Of a DNA stretch of 64,000 bases, positions 45,385-54,211 are shown piece after piece. The position numbers and the translations under genes were made by a program. Numbering within the stretch: the stretch's first letter is position 1; each line of letters begins with the position of its first letter. The stretch comes from Candidatus Bathyarchaeota archaeon (GTDB lineage Archaea > Thermoproteota > Bathyarchaeia > Bathyarchaeales > Bathycorpusculaceae), in assembly GCA_029907545.1 (NCBI GenBank), contig JARYLR010000004.1, positions 1 to 64,000 on the forward strand, in the 5' to 3' direction. Below the pieces are notes generated by a model. That model was not told the origin of the DNA and did no database searches. It was given only the letters and a program-made list of their open reading frames with translations.

Positions 45385-46383
45385 TTATAGGTCGTAGACT
45401 ATTCCAGGCACTCTGGGAAACAGCTGTGTTTCTCCAAGGTGCTTGGCTCCTGTGATCCAGCTTGTCAGTCTTTCTATGCCGATGCCGGCGCCAGCTGACG
45501 GCTTAAGCTTTTTCTCTTTTGCAAGCTTCAACAGTAGTTTGAATCTCTCTTGCCTTACGTTGTCTCTTTGCATTTTTTTGACTAGCTTGCTGTATTCCCA
45601 TTCTCTCTTGCCTCCTGAAAGAACCTCGCCGTACATGGGCAGTAGCAGATCATAGTTATCCCATCTGCCGTCTTCGTCTTCAAAGTCGTAGAACTCGCGA
45701 GGTATGTTGGTCACCCACATTGCATCGCGTGTTTCCCACAGAAGCCGTGTTTCCCATGCTTCCCCGTATTCGCGTTCAAGCTCTCTCTTGTCACAAACTC
45801 TAAACGGAGGGCAAAGAGATGTGAGACCGTCGTCTCTGCCGAGATACGCAAGCTCCTTCCTTAGATGGGTCTTCATGTTGGCTACTAAGCCTGAAAGAAC
45901 GTTTTCGACAAGGCTTCTGACATCTTTTGACGAGGCTTCACGGGATTCGAAATCCAGTTGAGTAAACTCGTAGGCGTGCACTCCGCTTGCTGCTCTCTCC
46001 CTCTTTTCAATTCTCACATTAGGCGAGAGAACAAACAGTCTAGGCTGAACCAAGGAGCAGGCAACCATCTTATGCACTATCATGCTCTGCGTCGTTCTCA
46101 CAGTGTTTCCATAGATCTCGACTTCGACGCGCTCTTCTATAGAGGCGCCTGGATCCGGCCAAAGAGGATCCGTTGTCTTGGAGAACACTACAGGTAGTAG
46201 CCACTCAAATCCATGGTTAATTAACTCGTTTGTAAGATATTTCAGCGTGAAAGTCATTATTTTGCAGATATGTCTCTTTCTTTCCAGTTCGCCTTCACGT
46301 AGCTGTTCCAGAGGTTTCGGCGTTTCGATTTGCCGATTTTCCTTGATAGATAAGCTTTTCTGCACGGTCTTGGCTATGCTCAC
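45385..46383 (-). CDS. AsnRS-like asparagine synthetase A (archaeal type)
   Basis: Class II aminoacyl-tRNA synthetase catalytic core (332 residues) lacking the anticodon-binding domain. Motif 2-like FVLSPNVRIEKRERAASGVHAYEFTQLD is cut here into about 117-144, and motif 3 is GAGIGIERLTSWI (about 298-310). In Pyrococcus such a protein converts Asp and ammonia to Asn. It is divergent from an Lrp/AsnC regulator, as E. coli asnA is from asnC. Asparagine synthesis is a family-level inference. Confidence 0.85.
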   Translation of the reverse strand: MSIAKTVQKSLSIKENRQIETPKPLEQLREGELERKRHICKIMTFTLKYLTNELINHGFEWLLPVVFSKTTDPLWPDPGASIEERVEVEIYGNTVRTTQSMIVHKMVACSLVQPRLFVLSPNVRIEKRERAASGVHAYEFTQLDFESREASSKDVRSLVENVLSGLVANMKTHLRKELAYLGRDDGLTSLCPPFRVCDKRELEREYGEAWETRLLWETRDAMWVTNIPREFYDFEDEDGRWDNYDLLLPMYGEVLSGGKREWEYSKLVKKMQRDNVRQERFKLLLKLAKEKKLKPSAGAGIGIERLTSWITGAKHLGETQLFPRVPGIVYDL

Positions 46384-46433
46384 GATGTCGCCTCAGATGC
46401 GTTCTCTTTAGTCAACTTCGAGTCGTTGGTTAT

Positions 46434-46464
46434 AAATTTTTTACAAATAAACTGGTAAAATTTT
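46434..46464. promoter_or_regulatory. Inverted repeat in asparagine-synthetase/Lrp divergent region
   Basis: AAATTTTTTAC (46434-46444) and GTAAAATTTT (46455-46464) form arms around a 10-base spacer, overlapping the TATA (AAAATTTATAACC, about 46428-46440) of the asparagine synthetase gene. Position and symmetry suit an Lrp/AsnC operator. Confidence 0.5.
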
Positions 46465-46509
46465 CGGAAAAGCAACTTTTTTAAGCTTGAAATATGTAAT
46501 ATTTGCAGC

Positions 46510-47025
46510 ATGGAGCTGAAACTTGACGATAAAGACCTAGCCATCTTGAAAGTGGTGCAGAAGAACGCGAAGCTAGGCGCCAGAGAGATCGCGGGAATTG
46601 TCCACGCGCCGATAACAACGGTCTTCGCTAAGATAAAACGGATGGAAAAACTGGGGATTATAAAAGAGTATAGGGCTGTTCTAGATTCAAACCTTCTTAA
46701 TGCTCAAACAACTGCTTTCATTCTAGCCTCAGTAACGTACAGAATGAAAGACGACGAGGTTTTGCTCTCTCAAAGAGAAATAGCAAGAAAGATAGCCAGC
46801 TTTTTAGAGGTTCAAGAAGTCCACATTATTGCTGGAGACTGGGATCTTCTGATAAAGGTTAAAGGCGAAAACGTAGATGCAGTAGGGAGGTTCATAATCG
46901 ACAAACTGAGACTTATCAAGGGTATAGAGAAGACTCTTACCTGCATGGTTTTCGAAACCTGCAAAGAAACCTCAGAGATACCCATTGCCGTATTGAAAAT
47001 GCTTAACAACCAGACGCAGAAGTGA
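46510..47025 (+). CDS. Lrp/AsnC family transcriptional regulator
   Basis: N-terminal winged HTH (about 4-60, DLAILKVVQKNAKLGAREIAGIVHAP) and a C-terminal RAM ligand domain (about 66-160; AGDWDLLIKVKGEN). 171 residues. Divergent from the AsnRS-like gene; ATG about 25 bp behind GAAATATGTAAT so likely leaderless. Probably controls its neighbour and itself (inference). Confidence 0.92.
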   Translation: MELKLDDKDLAILKVVQKNAKLGAREIAGIVHAPITTVFAKIKRMEKLGIIKEYRAVLDSNLLNAQTTAFILASVTYRMKDDEVLLSQREIARKIASFLEVQEVHIIAGDWDLLIKVKGENVDAVGRFIIDKLRLIKGIEKTLTCMVFETCKETSEIPIAVLKMLNNQTQK

Positions 47026-47194
47026 TTAAGCGGCTGCAATCCCAAGAGACGCGCTGGTGACTGAGCTGATCTGCCCTTTGCAGTCTTCTGTTTGGAGTAG
47101 TTATTATGCTCCAGCAGCAGCCTAGAGAATCTGCATCACTGTGTCCGGAAAACTTTAATTCAAAGAGCAGTTCCTTATCGCTAAGGCGAACTTC

Positions 47195-48229
47195 ATGGCA
47201 AGACTTGCCGAACTAAAGCTAGCTATGGGAGGCTCAATTTTCCTAGTCGCCTTCATATTTGCCCTCTTTCTGACAGCCATAATGCTCATTGTCCAGCTTG
47301 ACCTCATCTACGCCGTGATCCTCACAGTCCTTTTCATACTATTCCAGTACCTCATAGGACCAGCGATCGTAAGCATGTCAACGCGGCTGCAGTACCTCAA
47401 ACCAGGCGAGAATCCATTGCTAGAATCAACCGTAAAAGAGTTGGCAGACAAAAGCAGTATTCCTGTGCCACGACTTGCAACGGTTCCAGACAACACGCCA
47501 AATGCTTTTGTTTTTGGCAGAACGGCGCGTAGCGCCACTTTGGCTTTGCATGAAGGGCTTCTGCGGAACCTGAATAAGGATGAAGTTAGGGGCGTGATCG
47601 GCCATGAGCTTGGGCATATTAAGCATAAGGATTACATTGTTATGACGGTGCTTTCGGCGTTGCCGTTGCTGGCGTATATTATTGCGCGGGGTACGTGGCA
47701 GGTAGCGGCTGTGTCAGTTGGATCTAGGCGTAAAGATGAAGGAAGCATGAAAGCAGCCTTATTCGCCGTCGGCGCGATCTCATATCTAGTATACATAATC
47801 TCTCTGTTATGCGTTATGCGGCTGAGCAGGCTACGCGAGCACTATGCTGATGCGTACTCGGCTTATGTGACAGGTTCACCGCGAAACTTGGAAAGTGCGT
47901 TAACAAAGATTACGTGGGGTTTGTCGCTCTCTCCTAAGCCGCCTTCTGGGGCAAGAATGTTCTATATCGGTGACCCAGCAGTGGCAAAACAGGAGATTCA
48001 GAAGGTGATCGGTAAGAAAGAAGAGTACGACCTTGACAGGGATGGGGTTTTGGATGAGAGAGAGCTGGAGCTTGCTATGGAGAATGAAGCCAAATCTGCT
48101 TGGAAAACTATCAACACGTGGTTTTCGACGCATCCGCCAACTTTCAGGCGCATATTGCTGTTGAAAGAAATCGAAAACGAAATGCAGACTGGGCAATATG
48201 GAACTGACCGCGTTTACAAGCATGTTTAG
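47195..48229 (+). CDS. htpX: HtpX-family membrane zinc metalloprotease (M48)
   Basis: Membrane quality-control protease. Two N-terminal helices (about 14-54), the zinc motif HELGH (137-141) and two further helices (about 150-210), with the third ligand Glu in LREHYADAYSA. 344 residues. A calcium-like DLDRDGVLDERE insert lies at about 281-292. CTTTAATTC near 47153-47161 is the TATA candidate; monocistronic. Confidence 0.93.
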   Translation: MARLAELKLAMGGSIFLVAFIFALFLTAIMLIVQLDLIYAVILTVLFILFQYLIGPAIVSMSTRLQYLKPGENPLLESTVKELADKSSIPVPRLATVPDNTPNAFVFGRTARSATLALHEGLLRNLNKDEVRGVIGHELGHIKHKDYIVMTVLSALPLLAYIIARGTWQVAAVSVGSRRKDEGSMKAALFAVGAISYLVYIISLLCVMRLSRLREHYADAYSAYVTGSPRNLESALTKITWGLSLSPKPPSGARMFYIGDPAVAKQEIQKVIGKKEEYDLDRDGVLDERELELAMENEAKSAWKTINTWFSTHPPTFRRILLLKEIENEMQTGQYGTDRVYKHV

Positions 48230-48271
48230 CAAAGTAAATCTACTACTTCAAGCAAGAAAAGGCATGAGGCT

Positions 48272-48976
48272 ATGCTAGTGAAGGTCAAGCTTCTGCGATA
48301 TACAGACGATGCCGAGCTTCTATGCGGCGCAGCGGCGCTGACATCAACCAGAAGCGGAACTCCATCAGAACTTCTTAGGAAACTCGATCCGGAAACCGCC
48401 AGACAAATCATCAGAAGAGTAACAGGCTACGGGCATGGCTCAGTGGTCGAGCACGCGTCCTTCACATTTAGTATTGAAGGTGTGTCAAGAGCCATGACAC
48501 ATCAGCTTGTTAGGCACCGTATTGCCTCTTACACCCAGCAAAGCCAGAGGTACGTTGCATACGATACGTTGGAAAGCTACGTGACGCCTCCAAGCATCGA
48601 AAAAGATGGCGAAGCAAAGAAACTATATGGCCAAGCGCTAGAAAGCATTTCCCGGGTTTATGAGGCTCTTTTGAAGTTGAAGATTCCGAAAGAGGATGCA
48701 CGTTTCATTCTTCCAAACGCCGCCAAAACCAACATCATTGTGACAATGAACGCTCGTGAACTGAGGCACTTCTTTAATCTGAGATGTTGCGCACGCGCCC
48801 AATGGGAAATGCGAGAAGTTGCCACCGAGATGCTCAAACAAGCAAAGAAGGTGGCTCAAGCCCTTTTCGAAAATGCGGGACCTACATGCGTAGAGTTAGG
48901 CTACTGCGCTGAGGGAAAAATGAAGCCTGATGAATGTAACCTTGAAGAGATAAAGCAGCGATTCAAGAAACTGTAA
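48272..48976 (+). CDS. thyX: FAD-dependent thymidylate synthase ThyX
   Basis: Makes dTMP from dUMP using methylene-THF and FAD. ThyX signature RHRIASYTQQSQRY at 81-94 with Arg-His-Arg and the nucleotide-binding Ser. GYGHGSVVEHASF precedes it. 234 residues. Upstream of a CofE-like gene (18 bp). Confidence 0.96.
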   Translation: MLVKVKLLRYTDDAELLCGAAALTSTRSGTPSELLRKLDPETARQIIRRVTGYGHGSVVEHASFTFSIEGVSRAMTHQLVRHRIASYTQQSQRYVAYDTLESYVTPPSIEKDGEAKKLYGQALESISRVYEALLKLKIPKEDARFILPNAAKTNIIVTMNARELRHFFNLRCCARAQWEMREVATEMLKQAKKVAQALFENAGPTCVELGYCAEGKMKPDECNLEEIKQRFKKL

Positions 48977-48994
48977 AACATTGTTGCGGTCTGA

Positions 48995-49837
48995 ATGGTC
49001 AAAAATAGAGCTTTGGCGATTGTTACAGGGTATTGGAAGCCTAGCACAGATTTCTTGCAGGAAATCGTTAGCAACATCAGGGGAAAAGTCGTTGACGGCG
49101 ACTTTGTGGTAGTTTCTGAGAAGGCAATTTCAGTAGCCATGAATAATATTGTTGACGAAAGCAAGGTTAAACCTGGTTTAAGTGCAAAATTCATTGCCGG
49201 AGTCTGGGTTCCTATAGTCTGGGGGCGCTTCCTTGGCGTACTTTGCCGTTTTCACTGGAAACTGCTGCATAGACTTCGCCACTACCCCTTCAACGTAGGT
49301 AGTCGTCACAAGCAAGTCACGTTGCAGTATGCTGGTCTGCCTCAGTCTCTGATGTTTGGTTCAGAAGGAGGCATAGACGGCAGTAACCTTGCGTATTCTT
49401 ATGTAAGCCTTCCGTTGAGAAACGCAGACAAAGTTGCCGAGGTCATACGTCGGCATGTAATGTCAAAAATCGGAAAGAAAGTGTATGTGATGATAGCTGA
49501 TACTGATAAAACCTATTCCTTCAGGAACTTTCATTTTACTCCGCGTCCCTGCCCAGTCTCCGGCATTCATTCGTGTGGTAGTGTTTTTTCCTTCATAGTT
49601 GGGAGGATGCTGAGGCTTAAGCGAAGAGCAACGCCGATTGGAGTTGCCGGCCGCAGACTTTCTGCAGAAGAAGCTTTGGAGATTGCTGATTTTTCGAATC
49701 GTGTGAGAGGCTTCGGGTCTGGAAGGACTGTTTGGGATATGGCGGAGCGGTTTAAGGTGGGCTTGGCTGATGTAAGCTGGGAGATGCTTGAGACGGCAAA
49801 ACATAAACCTATAGTGATTGTAAGAAGGAAACGGTGA
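48995..49837 (+). CDS. F420-0:gamma-glutamyl ligase-like protein (CofE family)
   Basis: 280 residues of the CofE/FbiB type, which adds glutamate to coenzyme F420. Conserved pieces: VVDGDFVVVSEKAIS (about 32-46), GGIDGSNLAYSYVSLP (about 127-142) and VMIADTDKTYSF (about 167-178). The family's glutamate substrate loop differs from classic CofE, and the first part of the protein between about 63 and 115 is unlike it, so a specialised paralog is possible. Ends 9 bp before the acyl-CoA synthetase gene. Confidence 0.75.
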   Translation: MVKNRALAIVTGYWKPSTDFLQEIVSNIRGKVVDGDFVVVSEKAISVAMNNIVDESKVKPGLSAKFIAGVWVPIVWGRFLGVLCRFHWKLLHRLRHYPFNVGSRHKQVTLQYAGLPQSLMFGSEGGIDGSNLAYSYVSLPLRNADKVAEVIRRHVMSKIGKKVYVMIADTDKTYSFRNFHFTPRPCPVSGIHSCGSVFSFIVGRMLRLKRRATPIGVAGRRLSAEEALEIADFSNRVRGFGSGRTVWDMAERFKVGLADVSWEMLETAKHKPIVIVRRKR

Positions 49838-49846
49838 AAAAACCGG

Positions 49847-51358
49847 ATGGACTCTGCAATCAGGCAGCTGCACGCTTTCTTCGATCCGCATTCCGTTGCC
49901 ATCGTAGGCGCAACAAAGAAGATAAACAAGGCAGGACACGTGATCTTCAAAAACTTTGTGGAGAACAAGAGAAGAGGAGTTTTCAAAGGTAACGTGTTCG
50001 CCGTCAACTCGAATGAGAAATCGATTTTTGAAATACCCAGCTATCCTTCACTGAAGGATATTCCCGCTAAAGTTGAGTTAGCCGTCATAGTGGTGCCCGC
50101 AAACGTCGTTCCACACGTCATGAACGACGCGGCAGCAAAGAAAGTCAAAGACGTAGTCATAATCAGCTCAGGTTTCGGCGAAATAGGAAACCACGAGCTG
50201 GAAAGGCAAGTGGTCTTTATCGCCAAAAAAGCTGGAATTCGTCTTCTCGGTCCCAACTGCCTCGGGGTTTATGACACGAGAACAGGGGTTGACATGCTTT
50301 TCCTTCCAGAAACAAAAATACTAACAACCGGAGACGAGGTTGTTGCCACTCCGCGCCCGATCCCAGGAGACATAGCCATCGTCACGCAGAGCGGAGCTTT
50401 CGGCGTTTCCGCTCTTGATTATCTGACTGGGCGGCAGATAGGCATCAGCAAGTTCGTTAGTTTCGGCAACAAAAGCGACGTAAGCGAAACTGAGATGTTA
50501 GGTTACTTGCTACATGACGAAGACACAAGAGTTATCTTGCTTTACGTTGAAGACATAAAGTCGGGCAGAGAGTTTCTGAAAACTGCAGCCCAAGTTACTA
50601 TGAAAAAGCCCATAGTGGCACTGAAAGCAGGGAGAACAGAGGCGGGAGCAAGAGCAGCAGCTTCGCACACTGGCGCCATTGCCGGTCAAGATAAGATTTA
50701 CGATACTGTGTTTGAGCAGACAGGTATCATAAGGGCAAGAGACATGGAGGAATTCTTTGACGCTGGCAAGGCTTTTGCGATGCAGCCTCCAGCCGCTGGC
50801 AATAGTGTCGGTATAATCACTGACGCTGGCGGTCCGGGGATTCTGGCTGTTGACGAATGCGAGCTGAAGGGGTTGGCGGTGAAGCGTTTCTCTGACCAGA
50901 CGATTAGAAGATTTGAGAAGATGAAAGAAGAGGGCAAGATACCTAAGTTTGCAACAAACCTTAACCCCGTAGATATCACAGGTTCAGGGACATCCGAAAT
51001 GTTTGAGCTTGCAACCGAAGTTCTCTGCAAGGATCCTGAGATCTGCGGCATTATAATGCTTGGCTTGCACCACACTCCAGCCCTTCAGGAAGACTACATT
51101 GACCGTGTGGCGCGAGTTGCCAGCAAGTACGACAAGCCTATTGTCGCGTGCGATATTGGGGAGACGGAGATGGCGCTGCATACGCGTTCTAGATTTGACA
51201 GGCTAGGCATACCTGCATACTCTTCGCCTGAGGACGCTGCCAGAGCCATGAGCGCGCTGGTCAAGTATGGGCGGTATCTGCAGAGAACTGGCTGTTTTGC
51301 AGGGTACATGCAGAAGTTTGCGGAAAACAAGCGTAAGCAAGCACCTTTCAGGAAGTAA
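49847..51358 (+). CDS. acdA: ADP-forming acyl-CoA synthetase alpha subunit
   Basis: Conserves energy by converting acyl-CoA, ADP and phosphate to acid, CoA and ATP. CoA-binding Rossmann domain near the N terminus (SVAIVGATKKINKAG), VTQSGAFG (about 178-185) and the phosphohistidine site AASHTGAIAG (about 259-268). 503 residues correspond to the alpha subunit; the ATP-grasp beta subunit is not in the window. 3' overlap of 11 bp with the convergent ribK. Confidence 0.93.
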   Translation: MDSAIRQLHAFFDPHSVAIVGATKKINKAGHVIFKNFVENKRRGVFKGNVFAVNSNEKSIFEIPSYPSLKDIPAKVELAVIVVPANVVPHVMNDAAAKKVKDVVIISSGFGEIGNHELERQVVFIAKKAGIRLLGPNCLGVYDTRTGVDMLFLPETKILTTGDEVVATPRPIPGDIAIVTQSGAFGVSALDYLTGRQIGISKFVSFGNKSDVSETEMLGYLLHDEDTRVILLYVEDIKSGREFLKTAAQVTMKKPIVALKAGRTEAGARAAASHTGAIAGQDKIYDTVFEQTGIIRARDMEEFFDAGKAFAMQPPAAGNSVGIITDAGGPGILAVDECELKGLAVKRFSDQTIRRFEKMKEEGKIPKFATNLNPVDITGSGTSEMFELATEVLCKDPEICGIIMLGLHHTPALQEDYIDRVARVASKYDKPIVACDIGETEMALHTRSRFDRLGIPAYSSPEDAARAMSALVKYGRYLQRTGCFAGYMQKFAENKRKQAPFRK

Positions 51359-51737
51359 CCTTAACTTCTAATGTGTCTCCGTCTTTTAGAGAGAGTTTTT
51401 CTCGAAGATTTACTGGTGCGATGATTTCCAGCATGTCGCTTGGGTATGAGGCAATTTCTGGAACTATTATGGCGCATTTCACAGTGCCAACACGGGCTTT
51501 GAGGCACTTTGCGCGGCAGTAGCCTTCAGAAGGCTGTATGCAACTCGGATTATGTTCTTCCAGCAGCTTCCGCGTTATGTTCTCTTCCGGGATTTTCAGG
51601 TTTAGCGTGCCTGAGAAAGGCGTGAAGCCGACTTTGCTGGCTATCTGGCTTCTCACCCAAGCAAGTTCTAGAAAGCGTGCTGCCTCGCTTTTTCCAGAGA
51701 AAACTTTGCCTTTGATGATGAATGTTTTCTTTGTCAA
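51348..51737 (-). CDS. ribK: CTP-dependent riboflavin kinase
   Basis: Archaeal RibK (DUF120) makes FMN with CTP. KGKVFSGKSEAARFLELAWV and GFTPFSGTLNLKIP are the nucleotide and substrate loops. TTG at 51737 (129 residues) has AAGGA six bases upstream; the frame runs to 51824. No N-terminal HTH domain, unlike some RibR-type fusions. Confidence 0.9.
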   Translation of the reverse strand: MTKKTFIIKGKVFSGKSEAARFLELAWVRSQIASKVGFTPFSGTLNLKIPEENITRKLLEEHNPSCIQPSEGYCRAKCLKARVGTVKCAIIVPEIASYPSDMLEIIAPVNLREKLSLKDGDTLEVKVTS

Positions 51738-51834
51738 CTTGCTTCCTTCGGCGCTGGCGCCAATTTTTCGTCTGAATTGAATGTGTAGTTTTCTGCATTC
51801 TGTATGGGCGTGGAGATTAAGCAAGAAGCTTGTC

Positions 51835-52203
51835 TTACTTTTCCTTTTTCAGCCATGTGGTTACGGCGCTGAACACGCGGTTCGAGGACATGTCTATTAC
51901 TGGAACTATTATTTTCTCTCGGGTTTCGATTACTGGCTGATATTTCGGCATGTGCGCGTAGCCGACAAAGGTCCAGTACACGCGTCTCTGTTCGATCAGT
52001 GCTTTTGCCACGGCGCTTGTCGATGGCGGAAGAGGGAAGTAGAGGAAAACTATGCCTTCTGCCCAGTAGAGCCCAGCGGTTTTGCCGCCGGCAATTATTG
52101 AGGCGAATCTTGCTATATCGTCTGCTGTGGGGAAGAAGTCTTTTTCCATGATGATTATTTCTTTGAATGGTTCATGTTTGACTGCGACTTCATTTTCGCT
52201 CAT
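51835..52203 (-). CDS. Conserved hypothetical protein, alpha/beta
   Basis: 122 residues from the ATG at 52203 (frame open to 52278). No recognised motif: a hydrophobic strand-rich core (SIIAGGKTAGLYWAEGIVFLYFPLP is cut into positions about 33-60) and a strand KIIVPVIDMS near the C terminus. Follows ribK's start by 98 bp on the same strand. Function unknown. Confidence 0.55.
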   Translation of the reverse strand: MSENEVAVKHEPFKEIIIMEKDFFPTADDIARFASIIAGGKTAGLYWAEGIVFLYFPLPPSTSAVAKALIEQRRVYWTFVGYAHMPKYQPVIETREKIIVPVIDMSSNRVFSAVTTWLKKEK

Positions 52204-52332
52204 GATAATTATCTCTCGGCTATGTTTCTGTGCCTTTACACTTTTTAACCTTGTCGTTGATTGAAAATCCGAAGACACTGCTTTTTATACCTACATTTGT
52301 GTGCATGTTCCTGAATCAGCAACGGTCTGCTC

Positions 52333-53517
52333 ATGCCTTTTTTTGATTATCAAACTCGACTGCGTAGGGGTCTAGCAAAAGTTAAAGAGCAGACTGTTGC
52401 TAATGGCATAGCACATTATCGAAGAAAAGGAGAACTCAAGTTGTCAAGGATACATGTTGCTCTTGTAGGTGTAGGCAACAGCGCTTCCGCGCTGGTTCAA
52501 GGCGTGCACTACTATAAAGACGCGAAGGAAGACGAAAGCGTGCCAGGTCTTATGCACGTGAATTTCGGCGGCTACCATGTGAGAGACGTAGAGTTTGTCG
52601 CGGCTTTTGAGGTGAATAGAAACAAGATTGGGAAGGACTTGTCTGAAGCAATCTTCACTAAGCCAAACAACTGTGCAAAGTTCGCGGACGTGCCGCGCTT
52701 AGGAGTGAAGGTTGCTTCTGCTCCAATTTTAGATGGTGTAGCTTCTCACATGAGAAAAGTGTTCGACGTTTATGATGGTAGTGCAACAAAGGCTGATGTG
52801 GTGAAGGTTCTGAAAGAATCCAAGGCAGAGATTCTGGTGAACTATCTTCCCGTTGGCAGCCATGACGCCGCTAGGTTCTATGCAGAGTGCGCTTTGGATG
52901 CGGGCTGCGCTTTCGTTAACTGTATGCCCGAGTTTATTGCGTCTGACGCGGCGTGGGCTGGACGGTTTGAGCAGAAAGGCTTGCCTATTGCTGGAGATGA
53001 CATTAAAAGCCAGCTTGGCGCCACGATACTGCATAGGAATATGGCTAGGCTCTGTGTTGACCGTGGGATAATCATTGATGAGACGTATCAGCTTAATTTG
53101 GGAGGAGACACGGATTTCCTGAACATGACGGTTGAGGAGAGGCTGAAAACCAAGAGAATCAGCAAGACCGAAGCCGTAACCAGCCTAGTGCCCTATGATC
53201 TGCCTACGCGCATCGGGCCAAGCGACTACGTGCCTTTTTTGGGGAATAAGAAGATCTGTTATCTGTGGCTGAAGGGCAGAAAGTTCGGAGACAGACCTTT
53301 AACGTTGTCGGTGAAGCTGGAAGTTGAAGATTCCCCGAACAGCGCTGGTGTGGTGATTGACATCATTCGAGCGGTTAAACTTGCGTTGGACAGAAAGATT
53401 GCTGGGCAGTTGCTGAGTATCTCATCTTACGCGTTTAAGCATCCTCCGATTCAGGTGTCTGACTCCGTGGCAAAACAGTCTGTAGAAGAGTTCATACAGG
53501 GAAAAAGATGCAGATAG
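52333..53517 (+). CDS. Myo-inositol-1-phosphate synthase
   Basis: Converts glucose-6-phosphate to inositol-1-phosphate for archaeal phosphoinositol lipids or compatible solutes. NAD loop LVGVGNSASALVQG (about 44-57), VNYLPVGS and GGDTDFLNM downstream, all family landmarks. ATG 52333 gives 394 residues with about 36 extra N-terminal residues; a TTG at about 52441 is the homologous start. TTTTATAC (about 52283-52290) is a TATA candidate for the first. Confidence 0.93.
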   Translation: MPFFDYQTRLRRGLAKVKEQTVANGIAHYRRKGELKLSRIHVALVGVGNSASALVQGVHYYKDAKEDESVPGLMHVNFGGYHVRDVEFVAAFEVNRNKIGKDLSEAIFTKPNNCAKFADVPRLGVKVASAPILDGVASHMRKVFDVYDGSATKADVVKVLKESKAEILVNYLPVGSHDAARFYAECALDAGCAFVNCMPEFIASDAAWAGRFEQKGLPIAGDDIKSQLGATILHRNMARLCVDRGIIIDETYQLNLGGDTDFLNMTVEERLKTKRISKTEAVTSLVPYDLPTRIGPSDYVPFLGNKKICYLWLKGRKFGDRPLTLSVKLEVEDSPNSAGVVIDIIRAVKLALDRKIAGQLLSISSYAFKHPPIQVSDSVAKQSVEEFIQGKRCR

Positions 53518-53622
53518 CGCTGTTCTGTGCGTGATGCGTTTCAATACTAGAAGGACTACTTGTCAACATAGACTTAGACAGGGGTCAAATGCGGACAAAA
53601 GGTTCTTCGCAGTAACTAACCC

Positions 53623-53634
53623 CCTATATATAGG
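53623..53634. promoter_or_regulatory. Palindromic TATA element between convergent genes
   Basis: CCTATATATAGG, self-complementary over 12 bases, lies between convergent stops of the inositol-phosphate synthase and the response regulator. No reading frame is supported; it resembles a promoter and could act in either direction. Confidence 0.4.
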
Positions 53635-53743
53635 TCAACAGAGGTTTGGCTCCATTCTTCTGTGGTGCATGGCCTGTGTGGAACTTAATTTTGTCTCAAA
53701 GCTTAAAATCAAATTGGAATATGGAAACTTGAAAAAGAGAGTT

Positions 53744-54211
53744 TTATTTTCTTATTTTGCAGGTCGCTATTTCTTTCTGTTCCAGCAGGCGTGTTTCAAG
53801 GAATTCCGCGATCTTTTGTTCATTGTAGTGTTTTTCTTCTTCTTGGATTTCCAAGTGCACTCTAATGGTTTCAAGCAGTTCTTCAATTTTCACAGGCTTG
53901 ATTAGGTATGCGTCAGCACTCTTGTTTACGGCTTCTACAGCGTTTCGCAGCGAAGGGAAGCCTGTTACGATGATCTTCACCATCCTCGGGGTCGTATCTC
54001 TCATTTTATCTAGAAGCTCGGTTCCCTCCATGTCTGGCAGTTTGATGTCTATCAAAGCTAGATTGTAGAATCTTGCGTCTGTTTTCTCTATGGCTTCTCT
54101 GCCGTCCTCGGCGGTGTCCACTTTGTAGCCGTTTTCTTCAAGTATCGTTGAAATGGTTTTTCTTATGCTTTCATCGTCGTCGACAACAAGGATTCGGGTA
54201 CGTTCACCCAT
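53744..54211 (-). CDS. Response regulator, receiver domain plus short tail
   Basis: CheY-like receiver: acidic pocket D11-D12, phosphoacceptor D55, Thr83 and K105, then about 30 residues of helical tail; no DNA-binding domain. Strong AGGAGGTG before the ATG at 54211. Starts 49 bp before the end of the kinase gene. Confidence 0.95.
   Translation of the reverse strand: MGERTRILVVDDDESIRKTISTILEENGYKVDTAEDGREAIEKTDARFYNLALIDIKLPDMEGTELLDKMRDTTPRMVKIIVTGFPSLRNAVEAVNKSADAYLIKPVKIEELLETIRVHLEIQEEEKHYNEQKIAEFLETRLLEQKEIATCKIRK

Noticed and set aside
53531-53905. 124-codon plus-strand frame over the response regulator 3' end
   Set aside because: Composed of Phe/Leu/Lys from antisense of the receiver and AT-rich gap; no ribosome-binding site.
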